Shown here piece by piece: positions 22,742-31,380 of a stretch of DNA of 64,000 nt (positions are counted from its first letter, which is position 1; the number at the start of each line of letters is the position of its first letter). The stretch covers positions 1,612,001 through 1,676,000 of the forward strand of contig JADKKO010000004.1 in the NCBI GenBank assembly GCA_016720465.1. The letters run 5' to 3'. Source of the stretch: Holophagaceae bacterium (GTDB lineage: Bacteria; Acidobacteriota; Holophagae; Holophagales; Holophagaceae). Position numbers and translations under genes: made by a program. The notes below the pieces were generated by a model. It did not search any database. It worked only from the letters and a program-made list of their open reading frames with translations, and was not told the origin of the DNA.

Positions 22742-22828
22742 GCGGTTGGGAAAGCTGGTCTTTCTCGTCTCCCAGCGGCGGCGCGAGGGGGCTCCAGGTC
22801 CTGGGGATCACGATGCAGGAGCCTTGGA

Positions 22829-23257
22829 TCAAGTCCTGGATTCAGCCCGGACCACGAGCACATCTCCCTGGGCGTTGCGGATGACCCGGTCGGCGGTGCT
22901 GCCGAAAAGGAGCGCGTCCAGGGCGCCATGGCCCACATTCCCGATGACCAGCAGCGTATCGGCGTCCGCTTCCGCCACCAGCATCCTGGCGGTGTTGCCG
23001 GCTCTGATGAGGGAGGTGCTCCCCGGGTAGGCCGCCAGCCACTCGTCCAGCAGATTCTTGGCATCGGGTTCCAACTTCTGGAACCACCCTGGATCCGCCA
23101 TGGGCGCGTAGGGCTGGAAGACCGCCTGGGCTGGCTGGGGCATCACGTGCATGGCGATGAGCGGAACCTTGAGCCGCGCCGCCCATTGGGCGGCCCGTTC
23201 CAGGGCCCGACGGCTGGCTTCGGAAAAATCGATGCCGACGAGGACGCGGTTGATCAT
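22829..23257 (-). CDS. Universal stress protein, ATP-binding type
   Basis: 142 residues. Starts I-N-R-V-L-V-G-I-D-F-S-E; the C-terminal G-N-V-G-H-G-(7)-F-G-S-T fits the GX2GX9G(S/T) nucleotide site, so this is the ATP-binding UspA subfamily. GGAGG lies before ATG 23257. Stand-alone gene, convergent with the MBL gene. Confidence 0.92.
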   Translation of the reverse strand: MINRVLVGIDFSEASRRALERAAQWAARLKVPLIAMHVMPQPAQAVFQPYAPMADPGWFQKLEPDAKNLLDEWLAAYPGSTSLIRAGNTARMLVAEADADTLLVIGNVGHGALDALLFGSTADRVIRNAQGDVLVVRAESRT

Positions 23258-23396
23258 GGGAACCTCCATGGATCGACCCCAACATAGGTCAGGGAGGTCG
23301 TCGCTTTCCGCACAACCTCCCAGAACGCTCGTTGCAGGCCTCCCTTGGCGGCCAGGCCGGGACAGCCGCAGGCCGCGCCCCGCGGAGGATTGCTGC

Positions 23397-23409
23397 TAGG
23401 CTCTCTCCG
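23397..23409 (+). promoter_or_regulatory. -10-like TAGGCT six bases before the hydrolase gene
   Basis: TAGGCT (23397-23402), CTCTCC, GTG at 23409. The nearest purine-rich stretch is about 20 bases away. Candidate leaderless start. Confidence 0.45.
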
Positions 23410-24242
23410 TGCGCATGGCCCTGCTGTGGAAGGTGCTGGGATCGGCCCTGGGGGGCTACGCTGCCCTCTGCCTGCTGGTGGTGGCGTTCCAGCGCCGGCT
23501 CATGTACTTTCCAAGCCGCCTGCCGGAGGCAGATGCTGTGCGGGAAGCCAAGGGCCTGGGTCTGGCGGCGTGGCGCGACGAGCAAGGGAAGCTCATGGGC
23601 TGGCGGACGCCGGAAGCCAGGCAGGGCGTCCGGGTGCTGGTCTTCCACGGCAACGCCGGCTGCGCCCTGGACCGCGGCTACTACCTTCAACTATTGGGAA
23701 GCGCGGACGTGATCCTGTTCGAGTATCCCGGTTACGGCCCGAAGGCTGGCGAACCATCCCAGGACGGCTTCGTCCGAAGCGCTGTGGAGGCCCTGGCCCA
23801 GTTGCGGAAGGAATCTCCGGGGCCCATCTGGCTCCTGGGGGAAAGCCTGGGCAGCGGCGTGGCTTCGCAGGTGGCCGCCCGCAGCCCTTCGGAGATCACG
23901 GGCCTGTTGCTGGTCACCCCCTTCGCGCGTATGACCGACGTCGCCGCCCACCACTACCCCTACTTGCCGGTGCGGTTCCTTATGCGGGACCGCTGGGATA
24001 ACGTGTCGGCGCTTGCGGGCTTTCCAGGACCTATCGGCCTCTTCATCGCTGGCCGCGACGAAGTGGTCGGTGCGGCCCAGGGACGCCTGCTCGCGGCCAG
24101 CCTCGGCCCCCGGGCCCGGCTCTGGGAGCAGCCCGAGGCCGGCCACAACAGCTTCAGCACCCGCCCCGAAGCCCACCCCTGGCCGGAGATCCGCGGCTTC
24201 CTGGCGGGATCCCCGGCTTCTGCCAAACCGACCGGGCCTTAA
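23409..24242 (+). CDS. Membrane-anchored alpha/beta hydrolase (BEM46-like)
   Basis: 277 residues. N-terminal TM helix (residues 5-27), then F-Q-R-R-L-M-Y-F-P of the family, F-H-G-N-A-G oxyanion loop, nucleophile elbow G-E-S-L-G-S-G, Asp in A-G-R-D-E-V and His in E-A-G-H-N-S-F. Substrate unknown. GTG start; ATG two codons on is the alternative. Its TAA overlaps the TAA of the convergent hydrolase remnant. Confidence 0.87.
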   Translation: MRMALLWKVLGSALGGYAALCLLVVAFQRRLMYFPSRLPEADAVREAKGLGLAAWRDEQGKLMGWRTPEARQGVRVLVFHGNAGCALDRGYYLQLLGSADVILFEYPGYGPKAGEPSQDGFVRSAVEALAQLRKESPGPIWLLGESLGSGVASQVAARSPSEITGLLLVTPFARMTDVAAHHYPYLPVRFLMRDRWDNVSALAGFPGPIGLFIAGRDEVVGAAQGRLLAASLGPRARLWEQPEAGHNSFSTRPEAHPWPEIRGFLAGSPASAKPTGP

Positions 24243-24410
24243 CGGAAGATCTCCCCCAGGAAGTCCTTCATGTGACGCCAGCTGCGGATGGCCGCGGGCT
24301 GGTTGAAGGCGGCCCCCTTGGCCGGGTCGTTGCCCGCCTCCTTCTGGGTGAAGGCGTGCACCGCTCCAGCGTAGGCGATGAAGATATAGTCCGCCTTGGC
24401 GACCCTGGGC
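24239..24410 (-). pseudogene. C-terminal remnant of a dienelactone hydrolase-family gene
   Basis: The minus strand reads about 54 codons in one frame ending TAA: D-Y-I-F-I-A-Y-A-G-A-V-H-A-F-T-Q, E-A-G-N-D-P-A-K-G-A-A-F, R-S-W-R-H-M-K-D-F-L-G-E-I-F. This is the C-terminus of the DLH family including the catalytic His in A-V-H-A-F-T. No catalytic Cys domain exists upstream: the frame is interrupted around 24411 and the kinase gene follows. It is a truncated relic, probably cut when the kinase gene region was inserted. Confidence 0.75.
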
Positions 24411-24485
24411 GTTTAAGAACTGAGAACTCCCGTTTGCTGGCCGTGACATCATATTTGCCATATTCGGCCCAGCCCGGTGCAGACC

Positions 24486-27044
24486 ATGGCCTTCCTCGAA
24501 GGAACTCGGATCGGCCCCTACGAGATCGTGGGCAAGATCGGCGCGGGCGGCATGGGGGAGGTGTATAAGGCGCGGGATCCCAAGCTCGGTCGCCTGGTGG
24601 CCATCAAGGTGCTGCCAACTGATTTCGCGCAGGATCCCGAGCGCTTGCGGCGCTTCGAAACGGAGGCGCGCTCCGTCAGCGCGTTGAACCATCCGAACAT
24701 CCTGACCGTGCATGATCTCGGCACCCATGACGGTTCACCCTTCCTGGTCATGGAACTGCTGGAGGGCGAGACGCTCCGGGAACGGATGGCGGGCAAGCCT
24801 TTGCCCGCGCGCAAGGCTGCTGAGATCGGTCTGCAGGTCGCTCGGGGCCTCGCCGCCGCCCACGGCAAGGGGATCATCCATCGGGATCTCAAACCCGAGA
24901 ATCTCTTCATCACGCTAGAGGGGCACGTCAAGATCCTCGACTTCGGCCTCGCCCGGATGCGCAGCGCCGAGAGTCTCGGAGGCAGTTCGGAGAATGGTTC
25001 CACCGTGGCTCTGGGAACCCGTCCGGGGATGGTGATGGGGACGGTGGGATACATGGCCCCCGAGCAGGTCCGGGGGGAGGAAGCCGGTCCCGCCGCGGAT
25101 ATCTTCTCCATGGGATGTGTGCTGTTCGAGATGCTCGCGGGGCGAAGAGCCTTCCAGGGCGACAGCGCGGTGGCGGTCCTCAATGAAATTCTGACCCAGG
25201 ATCCGATGGGAGAGGGATCGGGGCTCGGAGGGGTTCCCCTCGGATTGGGCAAGATCGTCGAACGCTGTCTCGAGAAGCTGCCAGGTGATCGCTTTCATTC
25301 AGCTCATGACCTCGCCTTCGCCCTGGAAGCGGCTTCGATGCCCGGTTCCGGATCGGCAGGGCAACTCCCACGGAGAGGCCGCGAGCCCAGGAAATTGCTG
25401 CTGGCCATCGGTGCGATCTTCCTGATCGCCGCTATTTCAGGAACTGGCTGGTGGCTAGGGCGACGGTCGGCGCCCAACCCGATGCCCACCTTCAAGAGCG
25501 TGACTTTCCGCAGGGGGACAGTGCTTGCGGCGCGATTCACACCCGATGGCCAATCCGTGATCTACACCGCCGGCTGGGAAGGGGAGGCCCCGCGCATGTT
25601 CCACAAGCTTCTGGATAGCGAGGATGCTGTTCCCCTGGGTCCGCCGGGGGCGATAATTCTTTCAATTTCGCGCAAGCGGGAGCTGGCGGTGCTCCTAGAA
25701 TCCCACCTGACCGGACCCTTAAGTAGAACCGGCACTTTGGCCACCATGTCCATCGCTGGGGATTCACCTAAGCCGATCGAGAACGACATCAGCGCCGCGG
25801 ACTGGTCGCCAGTCACGGGGGAGCTTGCGATGGTCCGAGACCTCAACGACCATCAGCGGCTTGAATTCCCGAGGGGAAAGCCCCTCTATGAGACCACGGG
25901 CTGGCTCAGCAGCCTTCGCTTCTCCCCGGATGGAACCGAGATCGCCTTTCTGGAGCATCCCCTCCGAGAGGACGAGAGCGGCTACCCGGTCCGGTTGCAG
26001 CTCGCCGCCTCCAAGGCCCGTTGGCCCGACGCCAAGGCCCGTAGCGCCTTGTTCTACGGCATCGCATGGAGCCCGGACGGGAACGAGGTTTTCTCCGCCC
26101 AAGGCAAGCGGGTCACGGCGATCGATCGTGGGGGGAAACAGCGGATCGTGGCAAAGTTGCCGCGGGGGGCCGCCATCCACGACCTTTACTCCGATGGCAG
26201 GATCCTCCTGGGCGAGTATTCCATGGGTGTGGGGATGGCCTGTGTGGATGAGAAGGGCCAACGGGACCTCTCATGGCTCAGCTGGTCGCTCGTGATGGAC
26301 ATGATGCCTGACGGAACAAAGGCGGTATTCACCGAATTCGGGACCGCTAAGGAGCCTTGCGTGTCGGCCCTGCGGGGCCTTGATGGCTCGCCCGTGGTCC
26401 GCCTGGGAGAGGGCATGGCAACGGGCATCTCACCGGACGGAAGCCTGGTGGCCGCCATCAACCTCGCAACCCAGCAGATCGTCCTTCTGCCAACCGGCGT
26501 CGGGGAGGCCCGGATCCTGCCCTCCCACGGAATTCTCAGCTCGGCCCACGCGCGCTTCCTCCCTGATGGAAAGAACATCGTGTTCTATGGACACAAAGCA
26601 GGGCAGGCCCCATGCATCTTCGTGCAGGGGATCGATGGCGGGGAACCAAGGGCCCTCGGCGGGAAGGGGGCCGGATTTGGCATGCTGGCAGTCTCCCCTG
26701 CTGGTGATCGGGTCGTAGCCACAGGCCCTGACCGGCGCCCGTGGATCTTCCCTCTTACCGGGGAGGCAACGCCTTTTCCTGGAGGAGTGAAGGGAGACTT
26801 AGCCATCTGCTGGGGCGCGGATGGGAAGGCGGTGTTCTTCCACTCCCATGGCACCATCCCAGTGCCCATTCGAAAGGTAGATGCTTTCACCGGGCGTTCC
26901 GAGGTCGTGCGCACCCTAAGCCCCTCCGATCCAACCGGCGTGCAGTGGGTCGGCCCCGTCGCCATGACCGCCGACGCCAAACGCTACGTATTCAGCTACC
27001 ACCGCGTGATTTCCGATCTCTATTTGGTGGAGGGCATGGAATGA
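24486..27044 (+). CDS. Transmembrane Ser/Thr protein kinase with beta-propeller sensor
   Basis: 852 residues. Kinase domain at 7-280: G-A-G-G-M-G-E-V-Y-K, V-A-I-K-V-L, H-R-D-L-K-P-E-N, D-F-G-L-A-R, and G-T-V-G-Y-M-A-P-E-Q. TM helix at about 297-320 (L-L-A-I-G-A-I-F-L-I-A-A-I-S-G). The rest, about 530 residues, contains repeated F-S/T-P-D-G motifs of a WD40/TolB-like propeller, presumably extracytoplasmic. This domain plan is common in Acidobacteria. GTG at 24477 is an alternative start. Regulated targets are not encoded next to it. Confidence 0.9.
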   Translation: MAFLEGTRIGPYEIVGKIGAGGMGEVYKARDPKLGRLVAIKVLPTDFAQDPERLRRFETEARSVSALNHPNILTVHDLGTHDGSPFLVMELLEGETLRERMAGKPLPARKAAEIGLQVARGLAAAHGKGIIHRDLKPENLFITLEGHVKILDFGLARMRSAESLGGSSENGSTVALGTRPGMVMGTVGYMAPEQVRGEEAGPAADIFSMGCVLFEMLAGRRAFQGDSAVAVLNEILTQDPMGEGSGLGGVPLGLGKIVERCLEKLPGDRFHSAHDLAFALEAASMPGSGSAGQLPRRGREPRKLLLAIGAIFLIAAISGTGWWLGRRSAPNPMPTFKSVTFRRGTVLAARFTPDGQSVIYTAGWEGEAPRMFHKLLDSEDAVPLGPPGAIILSISRKRELAVLLESHLTGPLSRTGTLATMSIAGDSPKPIENDISAADWSPVTGELAMVRDLNDHQRLEFPRGKPLYETTGWLSSLRFSPDGTEIAFLEHPLREDESGYPVRLQLAASKARWPDAKARSALFYGIAWSPDGNEVFSAQGKRVTAIDRGGKQRIVAKLPRGAAIHDLYSDGRILLGEYSMGVGMACVDEKGQRDLSWLSWSLVMDMMPDGTKAVFTEFGTAKEPCVSALRGLDGSPVVRLGEGMATGISPDGSLVAAINLATQQIVLLPTGVGEARILPSHGILSSAHARFLPDGKNIVFYGHKAGQAPCIFVQGIDGGEPRALGGKGAGFGMLAVSPAGDRVVATGPDRRPWIFPLTGEATPFPGGVKGDLAICWGADGKAVFFHSHGTIPVPIRKVDAFTGRSEVVRTLSPSDPTGVQWVGPVAMTADAKRYVFSYHRVISDLYLVEGME

Positions 27045-27220
27045 CACCCCTCCCCCGGAACCCGACTAGGTTTCGGAGAAACCACGGAGCGCCGCGGGAA
27101 CCTGGGGGAATCGTGTGGGCGCCGGGCAGCTTCGTTTTCATCGGTCCATTCGAAGGCATGAATCCTTGATTGATGGAATGCACGCGGTTCTGGATGTCGA
27201 TTCCAGGATTGGGGAGTAGA

Positions 27221-27243
27221 GTTTGGGGCGGATCATCCCAAAC
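27221..27243 (+). promoter_or_regulatory. Leader hairpin before aqpZ
   Basis: GTTTGGG (27221-27227) pairs with CCCAAAC (27237-27243) across a nine-base loop, 28 bases before the ATG. Could be an operator or an mRNA hairpin. Confidence 0.3.
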
Positions 27244-27270
27244 CCAAACCCACTTTTCCAGGAGGACGCC

Positions 27271-27966
27271 ATGCCCCTCGGCAAGCGCGTGACAGCGGAA
27301 TTTTTCGGAACCCTCTGGCTGGTCTTCGGCGGCTGTGGCAGCGCGGTGCTGGCGGCGGCCTTCCCGAGCGTGGGCATCGGCCTGCACGGGGTTTCGCTGG
27401 CCTTCGGCTTGACGGTGCTCACCATGGCCTACGCCATCGGCGGGATTTCGGGCTGCCACCTGAATCCCGCGGTCTCCTTGGGCCTGGCGGTGGGCGGCCG
27501 CTTCGATTGGCGGGATGTGCTGCCCTACTGGGCGGGACAGGTGCTGGGCGCCATCGCCGGCGCGGGACTGCTCTTCAGCATCGCCAACGGCGCGCCGGGG
27601 TTCGACCTGGCCGGCGGCTTCGCCAGCAACGGATTCGCGGAGCACAGCCCCGGCCACTACACCATGGTGGCGGCGCTGGTGATGGAAGTGGCCATGACCT
27701 TCTTCTTCCTGTTCGTGATCCTGGGCAGCACCTCGGACAAGGCTCCGGCCGGCTTCGCGCCCATCGCCATCGGCCTCTGCCTGACGCTGATCCACCTCGT
27801 CAGCATCCCCGTCACCAATACCTCCGTGAATCCCGCCCGCAGCACCGGGCCCGCCCTGTTCGTGGGTGGCTGGGCCATCAAGCAGCTCTGGCTCTTCTGG
27901 CTCGCTCCGCTCTTCGGCGCGGCCCTGGCGGGCTTCATCTATCCCATCGTGTCCGATGAACGCTAG
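27271..27966 (+). CDS. aqpZ: Aquaporin Z-type water channel
   Basis: 231 residues, six TM helices. Both NPA boxes are there: H-L-N-P-A-V-S-L-G near 65 and S-V-N-P-A-R-S-T-G-P-A near 183, matching the orthodox AqpZ rather than the glycerol facilitator. AGGAGG sits eight bases before the ATG. Single-gene unit; the AT-rich hydrogenase leader follows. Confidence 0.95.
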   Translation: MPLGKRVTAEFFGTLWLVFGGCGSAVLAAAFPSVGIGLHGVSLAFGLTVLTMAYAIGGISGCHLNPAVSLGLAVGGRFDWRDVLPYWAGQVLGAIAGAGLLFSIANGAPGFDLAGGFASNGFAEHSPGHYTMVAALVMEVAMTFFFLFVILGSTSDKAPAGFAPIAIGLCLTLIHLVSIPVTNTSVNPARSTGPALFVGGWAIKQLWLFWLAPLFGAALAGFIYPIVSDER

Positions 27967-28063
27967 ATCCTGGAATTGCGGGATGTGAATTCCGAGCGGA
28001 CCGCGGTCTGCATTGTAATATAAATTAAATAATTGCATTTATTTACAAACACCACAGATGGGA

Positions 28064-28075
28064 TGATATATATCA
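28064..28075. promoter_or_regulatory. FNR/CRP-type palindrome upstream of the hydrogenase operon
   Basis: TGATATATATCA is a perfect 12-base dyad that matches the core TGAT-N4-ATCA of the FNR consensus. It sits in an AT-rich stretch (about 28010-28095) 120 bases before hoxF. A -10-like TATTCG at 28096 would put the start of transcription near 28107, about 38-41 bases from the dyad centre, as in class II activation. Likely anaerobic control. Confidence 0.55.
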
Positions 28076-28196
28076 CAAATTGGCCGGATTGATTGTATTC
28101 GCGGGTGGCGGATGTCTATCTTGGTTCGACGGTTCTAGGGCCGGTGGATCTTTCAGAAAAGGCCGTGGGAACGTCCCCGAAGGGAGACCCGATCCC

Positions 28197-30083
28197 ATGT
28201 ACCCAAGTACGAAGATTCCAGTCCAGGACTTCCTTGAGGCGATCCCGGCCCCGCACCGGAAGGATCCGCACGCCCTGCTCCAGATCCTCATCCAGATCCA
28301 GCACGCCTACCACCACGTCCCGCGGGAAGCGGCGGCGCGTCTGGCGGAGGACATGAAGGTCCCGCTGGTCCGGATCCAGGGGCTGCTGAGCTTCTACAGC
28401 TTCCTGAGCGCGGAGCCTCAAGGCGACTATGTCATCCACTTCAGCGACAACATCACCGACCAGATGCTGGGCAACCGGGATCTGGCGGCGCGCCTGTGCC
28501 ATGGCCTCGGAGTGAAGCTGGGCGAGACCAGGAAGGATGGCCGCGTCAGCATCCACCTGACCTCCTGCACGGGGATGTGCGACCAGGGGCCCGCGGCGCT
28601 GGTGAACTACCTGCCGGTGACCCGGCTGGATCCGGAGCGCATCGACCGCATCGTGGACCTGGTCAATGCGCAAGTGCCCCTCCAGGATTGGCCGCCGGAG
28701 TTCTTCATCGTGGAAAGCCAGATCCGCCGTTCGGACGTGGTCTTCCGCCAGCCGATCAAGCCCGGCGAAGGCATCCGCGCGAGCCTGGAGCGGGGCGGGG
28801 CCTTCCTTCCGGAATGGGCCGAGGACATGGCCCCCAACGACGCCCGCAAGCACCATCTGGAGCGGGGGGGCGCCGAGACCCTGAAGGAGATCTACAGCTC
28901 CGGCCTGCGGGGGCGGGGCGGGGCCGGCTTCAAAGCCGGCATCAAGTGGGAGTCCGTGCGCGACGGCAAGATCGGCGGCCGCTACGTGCTCTGCAACGCC
29001 GACGAAGGCGAGCCGGGCACCTTCAAGGACCGGGTCCTCCTCACGGACTATGCGGACATGGTCTTCGAGGGCATGACCATCTGCGGGCATGTGGTGGGTT
29101 CCAAGAAGGGGATCCTCTATCTGCGCCAGGAGTACTGGTACCTGAAGGAACGCCTCGAACAGGTGCTGAGGCTGCGCCGGGAGGCGGGTCTGCTGGGTAC
29201 GGGAATCCTGGGCACAGCCCTGGATTTCGACATCGACATCCATTTCGGCGCGGGCGCCTACATCTGCGGCATGGAGACGGCCATGATCAAGAGCATCGAG
29301 GGCCGCCGTGGAATCCCGCGGAGGCGCTGGCCGTTGCCCGTGCACCAGGGCTATCTGAAACGGCCCACGGTGGTGAACAACGTGGAGACCTTCGCCGCCG
29401 CCACAGTCATCAGCGCCAAGGGGGGCGCCTGGTTCGCCCACAACGGCACGGACCAGTCCACCGGAACGAAACTGTTCTGCGTGTCCGGCGACTGCCAGCG
29501 CCCCGGCATCTACGAGTATCCCTGGGGCGTCAGCGTCCACGAGGTGCTTCGTGACTGCGGCGCCCTTGATGCCCAAGGCGTGCAGGTCGGAGGGCCTAGC
29601 GGCACCATGATCAACGCCCGGGAATTCGACCGCTCGGCCTGCTTCGAGGATCTGGTCGGCACGGGCACCCTCATGGTGTTCGGCCCCCACCGGGACATGT
29701 TCCAGGCGGTGAAAAACTTTGCCCTCTTCTTCCAGCACGAGAGCTGCGGCCTCTGCGCTCCCTGCCGCGTGGGAACCACCCTCCTGGCCAACTACGTGAA
29801 GAAATTCGAGCGGGGCTGCGGCTCCCCGGTGGACCTGGAGGAGATGCGGCACATCTCGGGATTGATGAAGACCATGGCCCACTGCGGCCTCGGCCAGATG
29901 GCGAACCTCCACATCACCGACAGCATGGAGAAGTTTCCGGGCATCTGGCAGAACCGCATGAAGACCACGGAATTCATTCCCGCCTTCGACTTGGATGGGG
30001 CCCTGGAAGAAGCGCGGAGCCTCACCGGCCGCACCGATCCCGAAGCCCACTTCACGGCCGACGCGGCATCCCTGGAGGCCTGA
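28197..30083 (+). CDS. hoxF: NAD-reducing [NiFe] hydrogenase, diaphorase subunit HoxF (NuoE-NuoF fusion)
   Basis: 628 residues. The first 160 are NuoE-like, with T-S-C-T-G-M-C-D-Q-G-P-A but only one Cys of the other pair (L-C-H-G-L-G), as in HoxF proteins. The NuoF part has R-G-R-G-G-A-G-F and C-N-A-D-E-G-E-P-G-T for FMN/NAD, G-A-G-A-Y-I-C-G, and the N3-type cluster S-C-G-L-C-A-P-C-R plus a later H-C-G-L-G-Q. It passes electrons between NAD(H) and the hydrogenase. GGGAGA lies about 11 bases before ATG 28197. First gene of hoxFUYHW. Confidence 0.95.
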   Translation: MYPSTKIPVQDFLEAIPAPHRKDPHALLQILIQIQHAYHHVPREAAARLAEDMKVPLVRIQGLLSFYSFLSAEPQGDYVIHFSDNITDQMLGNRDLAARLCHGLGVKLGETRKDGRVSIHLTSCTGMCDQGPAALVNYLPVTRLDPERIDRIVDLVNAQVPLQDWPPEFFIVESQIRRSDVVFRQPIKPGEGIRASLERGGAFLPEWAEDMAPNDARKHHLERGGAETLKEIYSSGLRGRGGAGFKAGIKWESVRDGKIGGRYVLCNADEGEPGTFKDRVLLTDYADMVFEGMTICGHVVGSKKGILYLRQEYWYLKERLEQVLRLRREAGLLGTGILGTALDFDIDIHFGAGAYICGMETAMIKSIEGRRGIPRRRWPLPVHQGYLKRPTVVNNVETFAAATVISAKGGAWFAHNGTDQSTGTKLFCVSGDCQRPGIYEYPWGVSVHEVLRDCGALDAQGVQVGGPSGTMINAREFDRSACFEDLVGTGTLMVFGPHRDMFQAVKNFALFFQHESCGLCAPCRVGTTLLANYVKKFERGCGSPVDLEEMRHISGLMKTMAHCGLGQMANLHITDSMEKFPGIWQNRMKTTEFIPAFDLDGALEEARSLTGRTDPEAHFTADAASLEA

Positions 30084-30086
30084 GCC

Positions 30087-30812
30087 ATGACCAGCACCTT
30101 CTTCCTCGATGGCAAAGAGATTCCCTTCAAGGAGGGGCAGACCGTCCTTGAGGCAGCCATGGACGCGGGCCACTACATCCCGCACCTCTGCTGGCGCCCG
30201 GAGCTGGAACCCCATAGTTCCTGCCGGCTCTGCACCGTCATCATCAGCGGAAAGCCCTTCTCCTCCTGCACCCAGCCCGCCATGAAGGGCCAGAAGGTGG
30301 AGTGCGACACAGAAGCGCTGAATGCCATGCGGCGGGCCGTCACCCAGTTCCTGTTCATCGAGGGCAACCACTACTGCCCCTCCTGCGAGAAGAGCGGCGG
30401 CTGCAAGCTCCAGGCGACTGCCTACCACATCGGGATGCAGGACAGCCATTTCCCGCACCAGTTCCCGAAGCGGGAGCGGGATTCCAGCCACCCCGAAGTG
30501 AACCTCGACCGGGACCGCTGCATCCGTTGCGAAACCTGCGTCCGGGCCAGCCGCCAATTGGATGGCAAGAACGTCTTCGCCATCCACGGCCGGGGCATCC
30601 GCTCCAGGCTCGCGGTGAATTCCCCCACGGGGCTGCTGAAGGATAGCGAAATCTCGCCAGGGGACATGGCCGTGAAGCTGTGCCCGACGGGCGCTCTGAC
30701 AGTGAAGCGCGTGGGCTTCGAATTTCCCATCGGGCAGCGCATCTACGACAAGGAAACCATCGCCACGCGGGAACTGCGGGAATTCGCGAACCGGGAGGCC
30801 GTCCATGGCTGA
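30087..30812 (+). CDS. hoxU: NAD-reducing hydrogenase diaphorase subunit HoxU
   Basis: 241 residues, equal to the NuoG N-terminus. [2Fe-2S] Cys in H-L-C, S-S-C-R-L-C-T and S-S-C-T-Q; [4Fe-4S] H-Y-C-P-S-C-E-K-S-G-G-C with the family His ligand; a further cluster C-I-R-C-E-T-C paired with L-C-P-T-G. It links HoxF to the small subunit HoxY. Starts three bases after hoxF ends. Confidence 0.94.
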   Translation: MTSTFFLDGKEIPFKEGQTVLEAAMDAGHYIPHLCWRPELEPHSSCRLCTVIISGKPFSSCTQPAMKGQKVECDTEALNAMRRAVTQFLFIEGNHYCPSCEKSGGCKLQATAYHIGMQDSHFPHQFPKRERDSSHPEVNLDRDRCIRCETCVRASRQLDGKNVFAIHGRGIRSRLAVNSPTGLLKDSEISPGDMAVKLCPTGALTVKRVGFEFPIGQRIYDKETIATRELREFANREAVHG

Positions 30813-31347
30813 GAAACTGAAGGTCGCCACCTGCTCCCTGGCGGGCTGCTTCGGCTGCCACATGTCCCTGCTGGATATCGACGAGCGCCTGATCGACCTC
30901 CTGGAAGTCGTGGAGTTCGACCGGAGCCCCATCGACGACATCAAGCACATCAGCCAGCCCGTGGACCTGGGCCTGATCGAGGGCGGCGTCTGCAACGCCG
31001 AAAATGTCCATGTGCTGCTGGAATTCCGGAAGATGTGCAAGGTGCTGGTGGCGGTGGGCGAGTGTTCGATCACCGGCGGGATCCCCTCCATGCGCAACAG
31101 CTTCACCCTGAAGCAATGCCTGGAGGAAGCCTTCATCCGCGGGATCGGCACCGAGAACGCCCATATTCCAGATGATCTGGAGATACCGCTGCTCCTCGAC
31201 AAGGTGCGCCCGCTCCACCACATCGTGAAGATCGACTACTTCCTCCCCGGCTGCCCGCCCTCCGCGGACGCCTTCTGGCACTTCCTCACGGAACTCATGG
31301 CCGGCAACGATCCCAGCCTTCCCAAGGAACTCATCCACTTCGATTGA
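30805..31347 (+). CDS. hoxY: NAD-reducing hydrogenase small subunit HoxY
   Basis: 180 residues. Proximal [4Fe-4S] ligands are seen in C-S-L-A-G-C-F-G-C-H, G-E-C-S-I-T-G-G-I-P and L-P-G-C-P-P-S. The short size without a C-terminal ferredoxin-like extension is typical of group 3d HoxY. The start lies eight bases inside hoxU, so translation is probably coupled. Confidence 0.95.
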   Translation: MAEKLKVATCSLAGCFGCHMSLLDIDERLIDLLEVVEFDRSPIDDIKHISQPVDLGLIEGGVCNAENVHVLLEFRKMCKVLVAVGECSITGGIPSMRNSFTLKQCLEEAFIRGIGTENAHIPDDLEIPLLLDKVRPLHHIVKIDYFLPGCPPSADAFWHFLTELMAGNDPSLPKELIHFD

Positions 31348-31380
31348 GGGGCGGCCACCGATGGTCCCCGAGGTACTCCC

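Noticed and set aside
28197..28700. Frame loss in HoxF because one NuoE cysteine pair is missing
   Set aside because: HoxF proteins of group 3d normally lack that first pair, so this is the family state, not a mutation.
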